Assembly (NCBI RefSeq): GCF_022768985.1
Contig: NZ_JALEKL010000011.1
Span: forward strand, 178,327 to 242,326
Direction of reading: 5' to 3'
DNA length: 64,000 bases
DNA from: Methanosphaera sp.
GTDB taxonomy: Archaea > Methanobacteriota > Methanobacteria > Methanobacteriales > Methanobacteriaceae
In this document: positions 46,380-55,132 of the stretch, piece by piece
How the letters are laid out: every line of letters starts with the position of its first letter
How positions within the stretch are numbered: position 1 is the first letter of the stretch
Program-made: the position numbers and the translations under genes
The notes under the pieces: model-generated
What the model saw: the letters and a program-made list of their open reading frames with translations, nothing else
The model's database searches: none
What the model was told of the DNA's origin: nothing

Positions 46380-46421
46380 AAATAGTATTTAATATATCAT
46401 CTATATTTTTAATTAAAAGAA

Positions 46422-46499
46422 GGGGGTTGTAGAAAAGATTATTTTTTCTTACTCTCCTCCCATATAAAATATATTTATTTACAAAAAAAGTTTTTTTTT
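46422..46499. terminator. Convergent C-rich end signals
   Basis: The gap between the LicD gene and the convergent methyltransferase gene has CTCTCCTCCC (46452-46461) and a T9 run (46491-46499) on the plus strand. It also has GGGGG (46422-46426), which reads as CCCCC followed by CTTCTTTT on the minus strand. Each gene thus has its own C-rich signal. Confidence 0.5.
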
Positions 46500-46538
46500 G
46501 ATAATTTCTTATTAGTTAATATTAACTTATTTTTTTTA

Positions 46539-47162
46539 CTAGTTTTCAGTTTTTTGTGCTACTATACGAATTAGCATTGGATCATCATCTTTATACACTG
46601 ATAATCCCTGTGATTCTATCTTATAGATTACTTTAAGTCCAATATTTTCAAGTTTTTCTATTGTTTTGCTATAGTCTAGATATCGTCTGTAGTGTGTTGT
46701 TATATTTTCTGTTTCACTGATTTTTTCTCCATTATTAAACATTGGATCATTTATACTCCTTACCTCTAAAAAGAAGTATCCATCACAATTAAGTTGATTT
46801 GAGACCCATTTAAGTACACGTCCTTCTGCATCTTCATTTATTGAATGAAGTGTGAAACGTGAATAGACATAATCATATTTTTGATCTGTTGCTAAGTTTG
46901 TAAAGTCTTCAGCTTTAAAGTCAAGGTTATATTCTGAGTAGTGACTGTTAAGATAGTCCATTTCTTGTTGTACTTGATCTATTGCTGTTACATGTAAATG
47001 GTTTTGTGCAAAGAAAACACTATCTCGGCCATTTCCACATCCTAATTCAATGAGTGATTTTTCAGGTTCTATAAATCCTTCTATGAATTTTGCAAATGAT
47101 GATGGCTCTGTAGGATTTGGATTTTCTTCGTAATATTTTTTCCAATAAGCTTTATCATTCAT
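46539..47162 (-). CDS. Class I SAM-dependent methyltransferase
   Basis: Small methyltransferase of 207 aa similar in layout to TehB. Motif I is LIELGCGNGRDSVFFA (about 37-52), followed by VTAIDQVQ and YVYSRFTLHSI. There is no extra domain and no ribosome-binding site. It is transcribed opposite to most genes of the glycan island. It may methylate a glycan or small molecule, but the substrate is unknown. Confidence 0.78.
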   Translation of the reverse strand: MNDKAYWKKYYEENPNPTEPSSFAKFIEGFIEPEKSLIELGCGNGRDSVFFAQNHLHVTAIDQVQQEMDYLNSHYSEYNLDFKAEDFTNLATDQKYDYVYSRFTLHSINEDAEGRVLKWVSNQLNCDGYFFLEVRSINDPMFNNGEKISETENITTHYRRYLDYSKTIEKLENIGLKVIYKIESQGLSVYKDDDPMLIRIVAQKTEN

Positions 47163-47370
47163 AAATAATATTATATCAAGTTATTTTATTAAAGATTTAT
47201 GAATCATTAAAATAAGTTGTTAGAATAGTTCTTATTTTATATTAAGAGTATAAAATTAAGCATAGCTGTATTGTTTTATTTTACACTATTTTAATTAAAT
47301 TTATTATTAATTATGATATATTTTTAAAATTTTAAATAAAATAGAAAAGATATATTATTAATATATTTAA

Positions 47371-47389
47371 TTGATTAAATAATAATCAA
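47371..47389. promoter_or_regulatory. Inverted repeat TTGATTA-N5-TAATCAA
   Basis: Two 7-bp arms separated by five bases lie 59 bases upstream of the second epimerase gene, in the region where its promoter should be. It looks like a dimeric operator but may be chance. Confidence 0.3.
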
Positions 47390-47447
47390 AAAATGAATTG
47401 TTATTTTTATTATTAATAAGAGAATAATTAAGGGAGATTTTATTAAA

Positions 47448-48449
47448 ATGAAAGATATTGCTAATGAATATGAAGGCGAAACTATCCTTATTACTGGTGG
47501 TGCTGGTTGTGTTGGAAGTAATCTTACACGAAGACTTGTTCAATGTAACCCTGAAAAAATAATAATACTTGATGATTTATCATCCTCATATAAATGGAAC
47601 ATACCAAAAGATGATTGTATCCAGTTTATTGAAGGTGACATCTGTGATGATCAAGTACTTAAATGGACTTTCAAGGAAAAACCATCGTATGTATTCCACT
47701 TAGCAGCTCATTTTGCAAATCAGAACTCTGTAGATAAGCCTGAAAAAGACTTAAAAGTAAATGGTCTTGGAATTCTTAAAGTTCTTGAATATGCACATCT
47801 TTCAGATAATGTTAAAAGATTTGTTTATTCAAGTAGTGGATGTGGAGTTTATGGACTTGACTCAACTATGCCATTTAAAGAAGATGATATTAGTATAAGC
47901 TTACATACACCATATCAGGTAACAAAACTTCTCGGTGAATTATATACATACTACTTCCATAACTTATATGATTTACCAATTGTAAATGCTAGATTTTTCA
48001 ATGTATTTGGACCTGGTGAAGTTCCTGGAAAATATAGAAATGTAATTCCAAACTTCATGTACTGGGCTATGAATAACCAGGCACTTCCAATTACTGGAAA
48101 TGGATCAGAAACTCGTGATTGGACCTATGTTGATGATATTATAAATGGTCTTCTTGCTATGGGTATTAAAGAAGATGCTATTGGTGAATCAATAAATCTT
48201 GGATCAGGTCGTGACCATCAAGTTATTGACATGGCAAATAAAGTAAATGAAGTATGTGGAAACGATGCAGGTATCGAATATAAAGAACGCAGAGACTGGG
48301 ATGCTAAAAATAAACTTTTATCATCAATTGATAAAGCTAAAAAAATCCTAGGATATAAACCACAACACGACTTCTATGAAGGTATTGAAAATACTCATCA
48401 ATGGTTTGTTGACAACTGGGAAAATATACAAAAAAGTGCAGAATTCTAG
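47448..48449 (+). CDS. NAD-dependent sugar-nucleotide epimerase/dehydratase
   Basis: Second extended short-chain dehydrogenase of the island, 333 aa. The loop is GGAGCVGSN (18-26). The active site has SSSGCGVYG and Tyr-x3-Lys in YQVTKLLGE, and RFFNVFGPGE marks the sugar-nucleotide site. It differs enough from the 40274 gene to act on another sugar nucleotide. AAGGGAG precedes the ATG. It starts a run of glycosyltransferase genes on the same strand. Confidence 0.87.
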   Translation: MKDIANEYEGETILITGGAGCVGSNLTRRLVQCNPEKIIILDDLSSSYKWNIPKDDCIQFIEGDICDDQVLKWTFKEKPSYVFHLAAHFANQNSVDKPEKDLKVNGLGILKVLEYAHLSDNVKRFVYSSSGCGVYGLDSTMPFKEDDISISLHTPYQVTKLLGELYTYYFHNLYDLPIVNARFFNVFGPGEVPGKYRNVIPNFMYWAMNNQALPITGNGSETRDWTYVDDIINGLLAMGIKEDAIGESINLGSGRDHQVIDMANKVNEVCGNDAGIEYKERRDWDAKNKLLSSIDKAKKILGYKPQHDFYEGIENTHQWFVDNWENIQKSAEF

Positions 48450-48534
48450 AGATTATAGAATTTTAATATAACAATAAATATTTAATAATTTAACAACATA
48501 TATTAATTAAAAAAAATGAATTTAGCTGATAGGT

Positions 48535-49764
48535 ATGAAGATATTAGTTGTACAAGAATCTGACTGGATAAAAAGAAATCCACATCAACAACATCACCTC
48601 ATGGAATTACTTGGTCTTCGTGGTCATGAAATCCGTGTTATAGACTATGAAGTTGACTGGAAGATTGATAAAAAACCATCAGATCCAATAAAAAGTCCAA
48701 GACAGGTCTTTGAAGGTTATAAAAAGGTATATAATACAAGTAATGTTACAGTAATTAGACCACCTCTTATTAAACTTCCAATACTTAACTACCTGTCCAT
48801 CATACACTATCATAGAAAGGAAATAAAAAGACAAATTAGGGAATTTCAGCCAGAGATAATAGTAGGATTTGGAATTATAAATGCAAATATTGCATCAAAA
48901 CTTGCAAAAAAGGCAAATATTCCATTTGTATACTACTTTATTGATGTGCTTCACGAGTTAATTCCAGAGAAACATTTCCGTGAACTTGGAAAAAATATTA
49001 CAAAAAACACACTTAAAAATTCATCATATGTACTTACAATAAATCGTAAACTCAGTGAAACAGCAGCAGAGATGGGTGCAAATCCACATAAGATGAGTAT
49101 TATTGGTGCTGGAATTAATCTTAAACACTTTGACTATAAAAAGCATGGTGGATATAAGATACGTAATCATTTCAGAATTAAAAATGATGATATAGTATTG
49201 TTTTTCATGGGATTTCTATACAACTTTGCAGGACTTAAAGAGCTTGCAGTTGAACTTGGAAAAAATAAGGATAAATACCCAAATATTAAGCTGTTAATTG
49301 TTGGTGATGGAGATGCTCTTGAAGCATTAAAGCTTATCCAGAAAAAGTATGATATGAAAGATCAGCTTATACTTACAGGAAGACAGAAGTATTCAATAAT
49401 TCCAGATCTTATAGGTGCAAGTGATGTATGTATACTTCCTGCATATCAGGATGAAATTATTATGCAAAATATTGTGCCAATTAAGTTATATGAGTACATG
49501 GCAATGAAGAAACCTGTTATTGCAACAAAACTTCCAGGAATACATGCTGAATTTGGGGATAGAAATGGTATTATCTACATTAACAAGCCTGAGGAAGTTC
49601 TTGATGTTGTAACAAAAACATCACTTAGAAATAAGCGTGAAATTGTAAAAGTTGGAGCTGCAGGACTTAGCTTTGTTGAAAATAATGATTGGAGAAAACT
49701 TACAATTGAATTTGAAAGTATTCTTGAAGGATTAATACTTGATATTTTACTTAAAGATATCTAG
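48535..49764 (+). CDS. Glycosyltransferase family 4-like
   Basis: GT-B fold transferase of 409 aa. The N-terminal acceptor domain begins MKILVVQESDW. The donor domain includes the PLYNFAGLKEL-type strand (here FLYNFAGLKEL), GDGDALEALKLI and YEYMAMKKPVIATKLPG, where the usual EX7E is shifted. It is expected to add one sugar to a lipid-linked glycan at the cytoplasmic face. It lies 86 bases after the second epimerase. The ribosome-binding site is weak (GCTGAT). Confidence 0.82.
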   Translation: MKILVVQESDWIKRNPHQQHHLMELLGLRGHEIRVIDYEVDWKIDKKPSDPIKSPRQVFEGYKKVYNTSNVTVIRPPLIKLPILNYLSIIHYHRKEIKRQIREFQPEIIVGFGIINANIASKLAKKANIPFVYYFIDVLHELIPEKHFRELGKNITKNTLKNSSYVLTINRKLSETAAEMGANPHKMSIIGAGINLKHFDYKKHGGYKIRNHFRIKNDDIVLFFMGFLYNFAGLKELAVELGKNKDKYPNIKLLIVGDGDALEALKLIQKKYDMKDQLILTGRQKYSIIPDLIGASDVCILPAYQDEIIMQNIVPIKLYEYMAMKKPVIATKLPGIHAEFGDRNGIIYINKPEEVLDVVTKTSLRNKREIVKVGAAGLSFVENNDWRKLTIEFESILEGLILDILLKDI

Positions 49765-49778
49765 AAAACTATTACTAA

Positions 49779-49803
49779 CCACCCCCTATGAATTCTTTTT
49801 TTT
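49779..49803 (+). terminator. C-rich block plus T-tract between glycosyltransferase genes
   Basis: CCACCCCC at 49779-49786 is followed by eight T at 49796-49803, 15 bases after the first glycosyltransferase stop and 45 bases before the next start. It suggests partial termination inside the gene run. Confidence 0.5.
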
Positions 49804-49847
49804 AGATTTTAAAAATGAACTATTAATTTTTTTGTGTGGAATTTACT

Positions 49848-50975
49848 ATGAATATCTTAGAAGTTATACCATATTTTACATTTGCACGTGGTGGAGATGT
49901 AGCTGTATGCTACAACTTAACTCGTCAATTTACAGATAAAGGACATGATGTAACAATTCTTACAACTAATTTTGAATACAACAAGGAAGATACTGACACT
50001 ATAGATAATCTTCAAATGGTTAATGTTGACTATAAATTTAATTTTGCACTCTTCATCTATTCACCACAAATGAAGAAATGGCTTGATGAAAATATAAAGA
50101 ATTTTGACATTATCCACATGCATGAGCTCAGATCATACCAGAACATCGTTGTTATGGAGTATGCAAAAAAATATAATATTCCATATATTATACAACCCCA
50201 TGCATCAACACCAACAAATGTTGGACAAAGCCTATTTAAGAAACTTTTTGATGTCTTCTTTGGAAATAAATTAATGCAAAATGCATCACATATCATTGCA
50301 GTATCAGATTATGAGGCAAAATATGATAAACTCATGACAAATGCACCAGTTGAAGTTGTATATAATGGTATGAACGTTGATGAATTTGAAAATATAGATT
50401 CATACGACACATTTCTTGAAGGAATACCTTACATCCTCTATTTTGGACGTCTTGACAGTCTTAAAGGAATTAATTATATTATTGAAGCATTTGCACAATT
50501 GCCTGATGAATTTAGGGAATATAAGCTTGTAATTGCAGGTAAGATATCTGATTATAAAAAGACACTTGATGAAATAATTACTAAATACGACATTAAAGAT
50601 CGTGTAATTTTCACAGGATTTGTAGATGAGGCTGATAAAAATGCAATATATCGTGATGCTAAGCTTTTTGTAAATCCTGTAAAGTACATGGGAGGAGTAG
50701 CACTTACTGTATTTGAATCAATACTTGCAGGCACACCTGTGGTTGTTACACGCCAATCTGGTGAGGTAATTGAAAAAATTGATGCAGGAATTATTGTTGA
50801 ATATGCAGATATAGAACAATTAAAAGATGCAATAATTACATCACTAACAGATACTAAACTTACACAAAGACAGCTTGAAAATGGTCAAAACTACATTAAA
50901 AATAATCTCCAGTGGTGTGATGTTGCAGACCACATACTTGAAATCTATGAAAAATACATAAAAAAAGGTGAATAA
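49848..50975 (+). CDS. Glycosyltransferase family 4-like
   Basis: GT-B transferase of 375 aa. The acceptor domain starts MNILEVIPYFTFARGGDV, and HMHELRSYQN and QPHASTP are typical. The donor domain has YFGRLDSLKGINYIIEAF and the region before the EX7E (KYMGGVALTVFESILAGTPVV). ATG 49848 is chosen because an upstream in-frame GTG at 49836 overlaps the GTGTGGA ribosome-binding site. The next glycosyltransferase begins five bases after the stop, so they are translated from one message. Confidence 0.85.
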   Translation: MNILEVIPYFTFARGGDVAVCYNLTRQFTDKGHDVTILTTNFEYNKEDTDTIDNLQMVNVDYKFNFALFIYSPQMKKWLDENIKNFDIIHMHELRSYQNIVVMEYAKKYNIPYIIQPHASTPTNVGQSLFKKLFDVFFGNKLMQNASHIIAVSDYEAKYDKLMTNAPVEVVYNGMNVDEFENIDSYDTFLEGIPYILYFGRLDSLKGINYIIEAFAQLPDEFREYKLVIAGKISDYKKTLDEIITKYDIKDRVIFTGFVDEADKNAIYRDAKLFVNPVKYMGGVALTVFESILAGTPVVVTRQSGEVIEKIDAGIIVEYADIEQLKDAIITSLTDTKLTQRQLENGQNYIKNNLQWCDVADHILEIYEKYIKKGE

Positions 50976-50980
50976 GACTT

Positions 50981-52156
50981 ATGAAAATTCTTCTAATATG
51001 TCATGAAATTCCATCAATGAGTGTGGGTGCAACACTACCATTTTATCATATGATAAGAAATATTTCAAAAATGTATGATATGCACCTGGTATGTTTTAAC
51101 TCTGGAAAATACCAGGTTGACCCACTTAAGGAGCACCTAGAAGGCTATGATATGATTGATATAGTGGAGTATGAAACATTTATGGATCAATTTAAATACA
51201 CACTATCTAATATGCTTTCATTTAATAATCTTAAAAAACGCAGCTTCTTTAACTACTACTACAACAAGCAGATGGCAAAGACAATTGATGGTTTAATTGA
51301 TGAAAATGATTTTGACATGATTATAACAGATATGCCAATGGCATTTTATGTTAAAAACACTAAAATTCCAAAGATTATATATGCATTTGATGCAGTGGGA
51401 GAATATAATCATGAAATGTATAAAAAAGCAGACACTTTAACATCAAAGCTTTACTGGTATCTTAACTATCTTAAAATTCACAACTATGAAAAAGCTTATA
51501 ATAAATTTAATTGTTGTATTGTTGTAAATGAAAAAGATAAAATAAATCTACAAAAGCATATTAAAACACCAATTGAGGTTGTGGCAAATGGTGTTGATGT
51601 TAACTTCTTTAAACAAAAAACAAGTAAAAAAACACGTAAACTCGTCTTTACAGGTGATATGAGCACACCTCCAAATAATGATGCAATCAGGTATTTTATG
51701 GATGAAATCTATCCACTAATACAAAAAGAAGTTACAGTTCCTCTTGAAATTGTAGGACGAAATCCAACAGATTATATTAAATCTCTCACATCAGATAATG
51801 TAAATGTTACAGGATCAGTAAGTGATGTGCGTGACTACTTAACTCCTGGATCTGTATTTATAACTCCAATGGTTTCAGGAACAGGTATTAAAAATAAGAT
51901 TCTTGAAGCTATGAGTATGAATCTTAGCTGTATATGTACAAAAACAGCAATTAGTGGAATTAGGGCAGTTGATGGACATGACTATCTGCTTGCTGATAGT
52001 CCAGAGGAGTTTAAAGATGCAGTTATCAGGCTACTTTCTGATGATAATCTTAATCATAATATAGCTGAAAATGCACGTGTATTTGTTAAAAATAATTACT
52101 CATGGAATATTGCAACAAATAAGCTTGTTAATATAATTGAAAAATATAAAACCTAG
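50981..52156 (+). CDS. Glycosyltransferase (GT4/GT1-like)
   Basis: GT-B fold protein of 391 aa. The N-terminus is MKILLICHEIPSMSVGA. The donor half contains VFTGDMSTPPNNDAIRYF and the PMVSGTGIKNKILEAMSM motif, typical of a GT4 subgroup seen in bacterial and archaeal polysaccharide clusters. A GGTGA ribosome-binding site lies in the end of the previous gene. Donor and acceptor are unknown. Confidence 0.83.
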   Translation: MKILLICHEIPSMSVGATLPFYHMIRNISKMYDMHLVCFNSGKYQVDPLKEHLEGYDMIDIVEYETFMDQFKYTLSNMLSFNNLKKRSFFNYYYNKQMAKTIDGLIDENDFDMIITDMPMAFYVKNTKIPKIIYAFDAVGEYNHEMYKKADTLTSKLYWYLNYLKIHNYEKAYNKFNCCIVVNEKDKINLQKHIKTPIEVVANGVDVNFFKQKTSKKTRKLVFTGDMSTPPNNDAIRYFMDEIYPLIQKEVTVPLEIVGRNPTDYIKSLTSDNVNVTGSVSDVRDYLTPGSVFITPMVSGTGIKNKILEAMSMNLSCICTKTAISGIRAVDGHDYLLADSPEEFKDAVIRLLSDDNLNHNIAENARVFVKNNYSWNIATNKLVNIIEKYKT

Positions 52157-52290
52157 ATAAATGAATTTTAAGTAAAATTTCATAGAAATCTGTAATGAAT
52201 TGTATTAAAAATTATTATATTATGAACAATAAATATAATATAAATAAAACAATCATATTAAAAAGAAAATAAAAAAGGGAATTAAAAAAC

Positions 52291-52977
52291 ATGAAAGTAT
52301 CATTTGTTATACCAGCATTAAATGAGGAAGGAATTGTTGGAAAAACCATTAGAAGCATACCTGTTAAGCAAATTGAAGATGAAGGATATGATGTTGAAAT
52401 TATTGTTGTAAATAACAATTCAACAGATAATACAGAAAATGAGGCACGTGAAGCTGGAGCAACAGTATATCTTGAAATGAAACGTGGATATGGTAATGCA
52501 TATAAGAGAGGATTTAAGGAAGCAACAGGTGACATTATCATAATGGGTGATGCTGATGGAACCTATCCACTAGAACAGTCACTTGACTTTATTAATAAGA
52601 TTGTAGATGAGAAATGTGACTTTGTAATAGGATCAAGATTTGATGGAGAAATTGAAGATGGAGCAATGCCAGCACTTCACCAATACATAGGAAATCCAAT
52701 GCTTACAAAGATGCTTAACATACTCTTTAAGTGTGATTATTCAGATACACACTGTGGAATGCGTGCATTTACAAAAGATGCAAAAGATAAGATGAACCTA
52801 ACAGCAGATGGTATGGAATTTGCTATTGAAATGGTAATAGAAGCAGCACAGAAAGATCTTAAAATCTGTGAAATTCCAATAGTATACCATAAACGTGGTG
52901 GTGGAGAAGCAAAACTCAGTTCATTTAGTGATGGATGGAGACATATAAAATACATGCTACAACGTAAATTCTTCTAA
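52291..52977 (+). CDS. Glycosyltransferase family 2 (DPM1/DPG-like)
   Basis: GT-A fold transferase of 228 aa without membrane helices. The nucleotide-sugar site is [15 protein letters not shown] at the N-terminus and the metal-binding DXD is in MGDADGTYP (about 88-96). The HCGMRAF segment and [19 protein letters not shown] are typical of dolichyl-phosphate mannosyl- or glucosyltransferase-like proteins. It could make a polyprenyl-phosphate sugar donor for membrane transferases such as the DUF2206 protein downstream. Confidence 0.85.
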   Translation: MKVSFVIPALNEEGIVGKTIRSIPVKQIEDEGYDVEIIVVNNNSTDNTENEAREAGATVYLEMKRGYGNAYKRGFKEATGDIIIMGDADGTYPLEQSLDFINKIVDEKCDFVIGSRFDGEIEDGAMPALHQYIGNPMLTKMLNILFKCDYSDTHCGMRAFTKDAKDKMNLTADGMEFAIEMVIEAAQKDLKICEIPIVYHKRGGGEAKLSSFSDGWRHIKYMLQRKFF

Positions 52978-53118
52978 AAAAAAGAAATATAATTAAACAC
53001 CCTTTATTTTTTTCTATAAAAGAAATAATTTTAATCCTCTAAATCTTTTTTTTATATTTTCTATGAAAAATGACCATATTTTTATTAAAGAAATTTATTT
53101 TATTGGAGATTCCAGATT

Positions 53119-54255
53119 ATGAAAATTGCATTTGTATATGATACAGTATATCCATGGGTTACAGGTGGAGCAGAACGCAGAGTCTATGAAGTTGCAAAAC
53201 GACTTGCAGATATGGGTGAAGATGTTCATATCTATTCTCTAGGATTTTGGATGAACACAGCAGAATATAAGGATATGAAAACTATAGAATATGATGGTAT
53301 TACACACCATAGTGTGGGTGATGCTATGGATCTTTACACAAAAGACAATAAAAGATCAATAAAAGAAGCAATACATTTTGCAAAATCACTTCTTAGTGTT
53401 AATTTTAGTGGCTTTGATATTGTTGATGTTCAAGGATTTCCATACTTTTCATGTTATTCAACAAAGCTACGACATAAAGATGCAAATATTGTAATTACAC
53501 TCCATGAAATATGGAATGATTACTGGTATGAATACATGGGAAAACTTGGATTTTTTGGTAAAATAATTGAGAAAGGAATTATGCATCTAACTGATAATTT
53601 TATCTGTGTTTCAAATTCAACATATGAAAATATGCTACAGATACGAAATCCACCAAATACATCTATCATTGAAAATGGTGTAAACTTCAACCAGATAACA
53701 AATGTTGAATCTAGTTGTGATGAGTCTGATATTATCTATGCAGGACGTCTTATTGCTGAAAAACATGTGGATTTACTTATTCATGCAGTAGCTAGAATTA
53801 AACAAACAAAAGATGACATTAAATGCTTTATTGTAGGAGAAGGACCTGTAAAGGATGATCTTATAAAACTTGCAGATGAACTTGGTGTTGCTGGTAATAT
53901 TACATTTAAGGGATTTTGTGAAGATCAAAACGAGTTATATTCTCTTATTAAAAGCTCTAAGGTATTTGCTCTTCCATCAACACGTGAAGGTTTTGGAATT
54001 GTATTAATTGAAGCTAACTGTTGTGGAATACCAACAGTTACAATTGACTCTCCCATGAATGCTGCAAAAGATCTTATAGATGATAGTAATGGTGTTGTAG
54101 TAGCCGATGATGCTGATGAATTTGCAACAGCACTTGTTGATATCATTGAAAATAAACCATATAGTAGAGAGAATTGTCTTAAATTTGCCAAAAACTATGA
54201 CTGGAACAATATTGCATCTAAAACACTTACATATTATGAAAATATTATAAAATAG
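53119..54255 (+). CDS. Glycosyltransferase family 4
   Basis: GT-B transferase of 378 aa. MKIAFVYDTVYPWVTGGAERR is the characteristic glycine-rich start. The donor domain has AGRLIAEKHVDLLIHAV, GEGPVKDDL and the catalytic EX7E in EGFGIVLIEANCCG. GGAG precedes the ATG. It is one of eight glycosyltransferases of the island. Confidence 0.87.
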   Translation: MKIAFVYDTVYPWVTGGAERRVYEVAKRLADMGEDVHIYSLGFWMNTAEYKDMKTIEYDGITHHSVGDAMDLYTKDNKRSIKEAIHFAKSLLSVNFSGFDIVDVQGFPYFSCYSTKLRHKDANIVITLHEIWNDYWYEYMGKLGFFGKIIEKGIMHLTDNFICVSNSTYENMLQIRNPPNTSIIENGVNFNQITNVESSCDESDIIYAGRLIAEKHVDLLIHAVARIKQTKDDIKCFIVGEGPVKDDLIKLADELGVAGNITFKGFCEDQNELYSLIKSSKVFALPSTREGFGIVLIEANCCGIPTVTIDSPMNAAKDLIDDSNGVVVADDADEFATALVDIIENKPYSRENCLKFAKNYDWNNIASKTLTYYENIIK

Positions 54256-54336
54256 GTGAACATCTTTATTATTTATAAATCTAATAAATATCTATTATTA
54301 TAAAATAAATGAAAAGAATAATAGGTGAAAATAAAG

Positions 54337-54966
54337 ATGAAAGTTTTACTACTTAATGGAAGTCCACATAAAGAAGGATGTACATACACAGCACTATGTG
54401 AAGTTGAAAAAACATTAAATGAAGCAGGTATTGAAACTGAAATATTCTGGGTAGGACTTAAACCTATCATAGGATGTACAGGCTGTGATAAATGTTGCGA
54501 ACTAGGAAAATGTGTATATGATGATGATCCTGTAAATGAATTCGTTAAAAAAGCATGTAAAGCTGATGGATTCATATTTGGAAGTCCAGTACACTATGCA
54601 GGTGCAAGTGGAGCTGTAACATCATTTCTAGATCGTGCATTCTACTCAAATAAGAATTGCTGTGCATTTAAATTTAAACCTGCAGCATCAATAGTATCAG
54701 CAAGAAGATCAGGAACAACAGCAACATTTGACCAATTAAATAAATATGCAACAATATCACAGATGCCAATTATATCATCACCATACTGGAATGGAGTACA
54801 TGGATATACACCAGATGATGTAAGACAAGACGAAGAAGGAATGTATGTAATGAGACAACTAGGACGTAACATGGCATTCTTCCTTAAATGTATCCAGGCA
54901 GGTCTTGATGCAGGACTCAAGCATGATGAAAGTGAAAAACCAATAAGAACACACTTCATCAGATAA
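54337..54966 (+). CDS. Iron-sulfur flavoprotein (NADPH-dependent FMN reductase family)
   Basis: Flavodoxin-fold redox protein of 209 aa. The FMN phosphate loop is NGSPHKEGCT (7-16). A compact cysteine motif, Cys47-x2-Cys50-x2-Cys53-x5-Cys59, marks the 4Fe-4S type Isf flavoproteins, which shuttle electrons and detoxify oxygen or peroxide in methanogens. A GTG at 54325 is in frame but is part of the AGGTGAAA ribosome-binding site, so ATG 54337 is used. Its place among glycan genes is unexplained. Confidence 0.88.
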   Translation: MKVLLLNGSPHKEGCTYTALCEVEKTLNEAGIETEIFWVGLKPIIGCTGCDKCCELGKCVYDDDPVNEFVKKACKADGFIFGSPVHYAGASGAVTSFLDRAFYSNKNCCAFKFKPAASIVSARRSGTTATFDQLNKYATISQMPIISSPYWNGVHGYTPDDVRQDEEGMYVMRQLGRNMAFFLKCIQAGLDAGLKHDESEKPIRTHFIR

Positions 54967-54977
54967 AACCCTTTCAA

Positions 54978-55002
54978 CACCCCACCTTTTTCTATTTTTT
55001 TT
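54978..55002 (+). terminator. C-rich block plus T-tracts after the flavoprotein gene
   Basis: CACCCCACC at 54978-54986 is followed directly by T5 and then T8 at 54995-55002. It lies 12 bases after the stop. Confidence 0.6.
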
Positions 55003-55132
55003 AAATTTCCATTATCATAAAATAATTATATAATAAGATTAAAATAAATATATTAGATAAATATTACTTTTTTTATAAAAATAACCTATCTAATGTGTTA
55101 TTTTAGAAATAAAAAAAAGTAAAAATAAGGAG

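Noticed and set aside
49739..49939. Plus-strand frame spanning the gap between two glycosyltransferase genes
   Set aside because: It overlaps the end of one gene and the start of the next in another frame, without its own ribosome-binding site.
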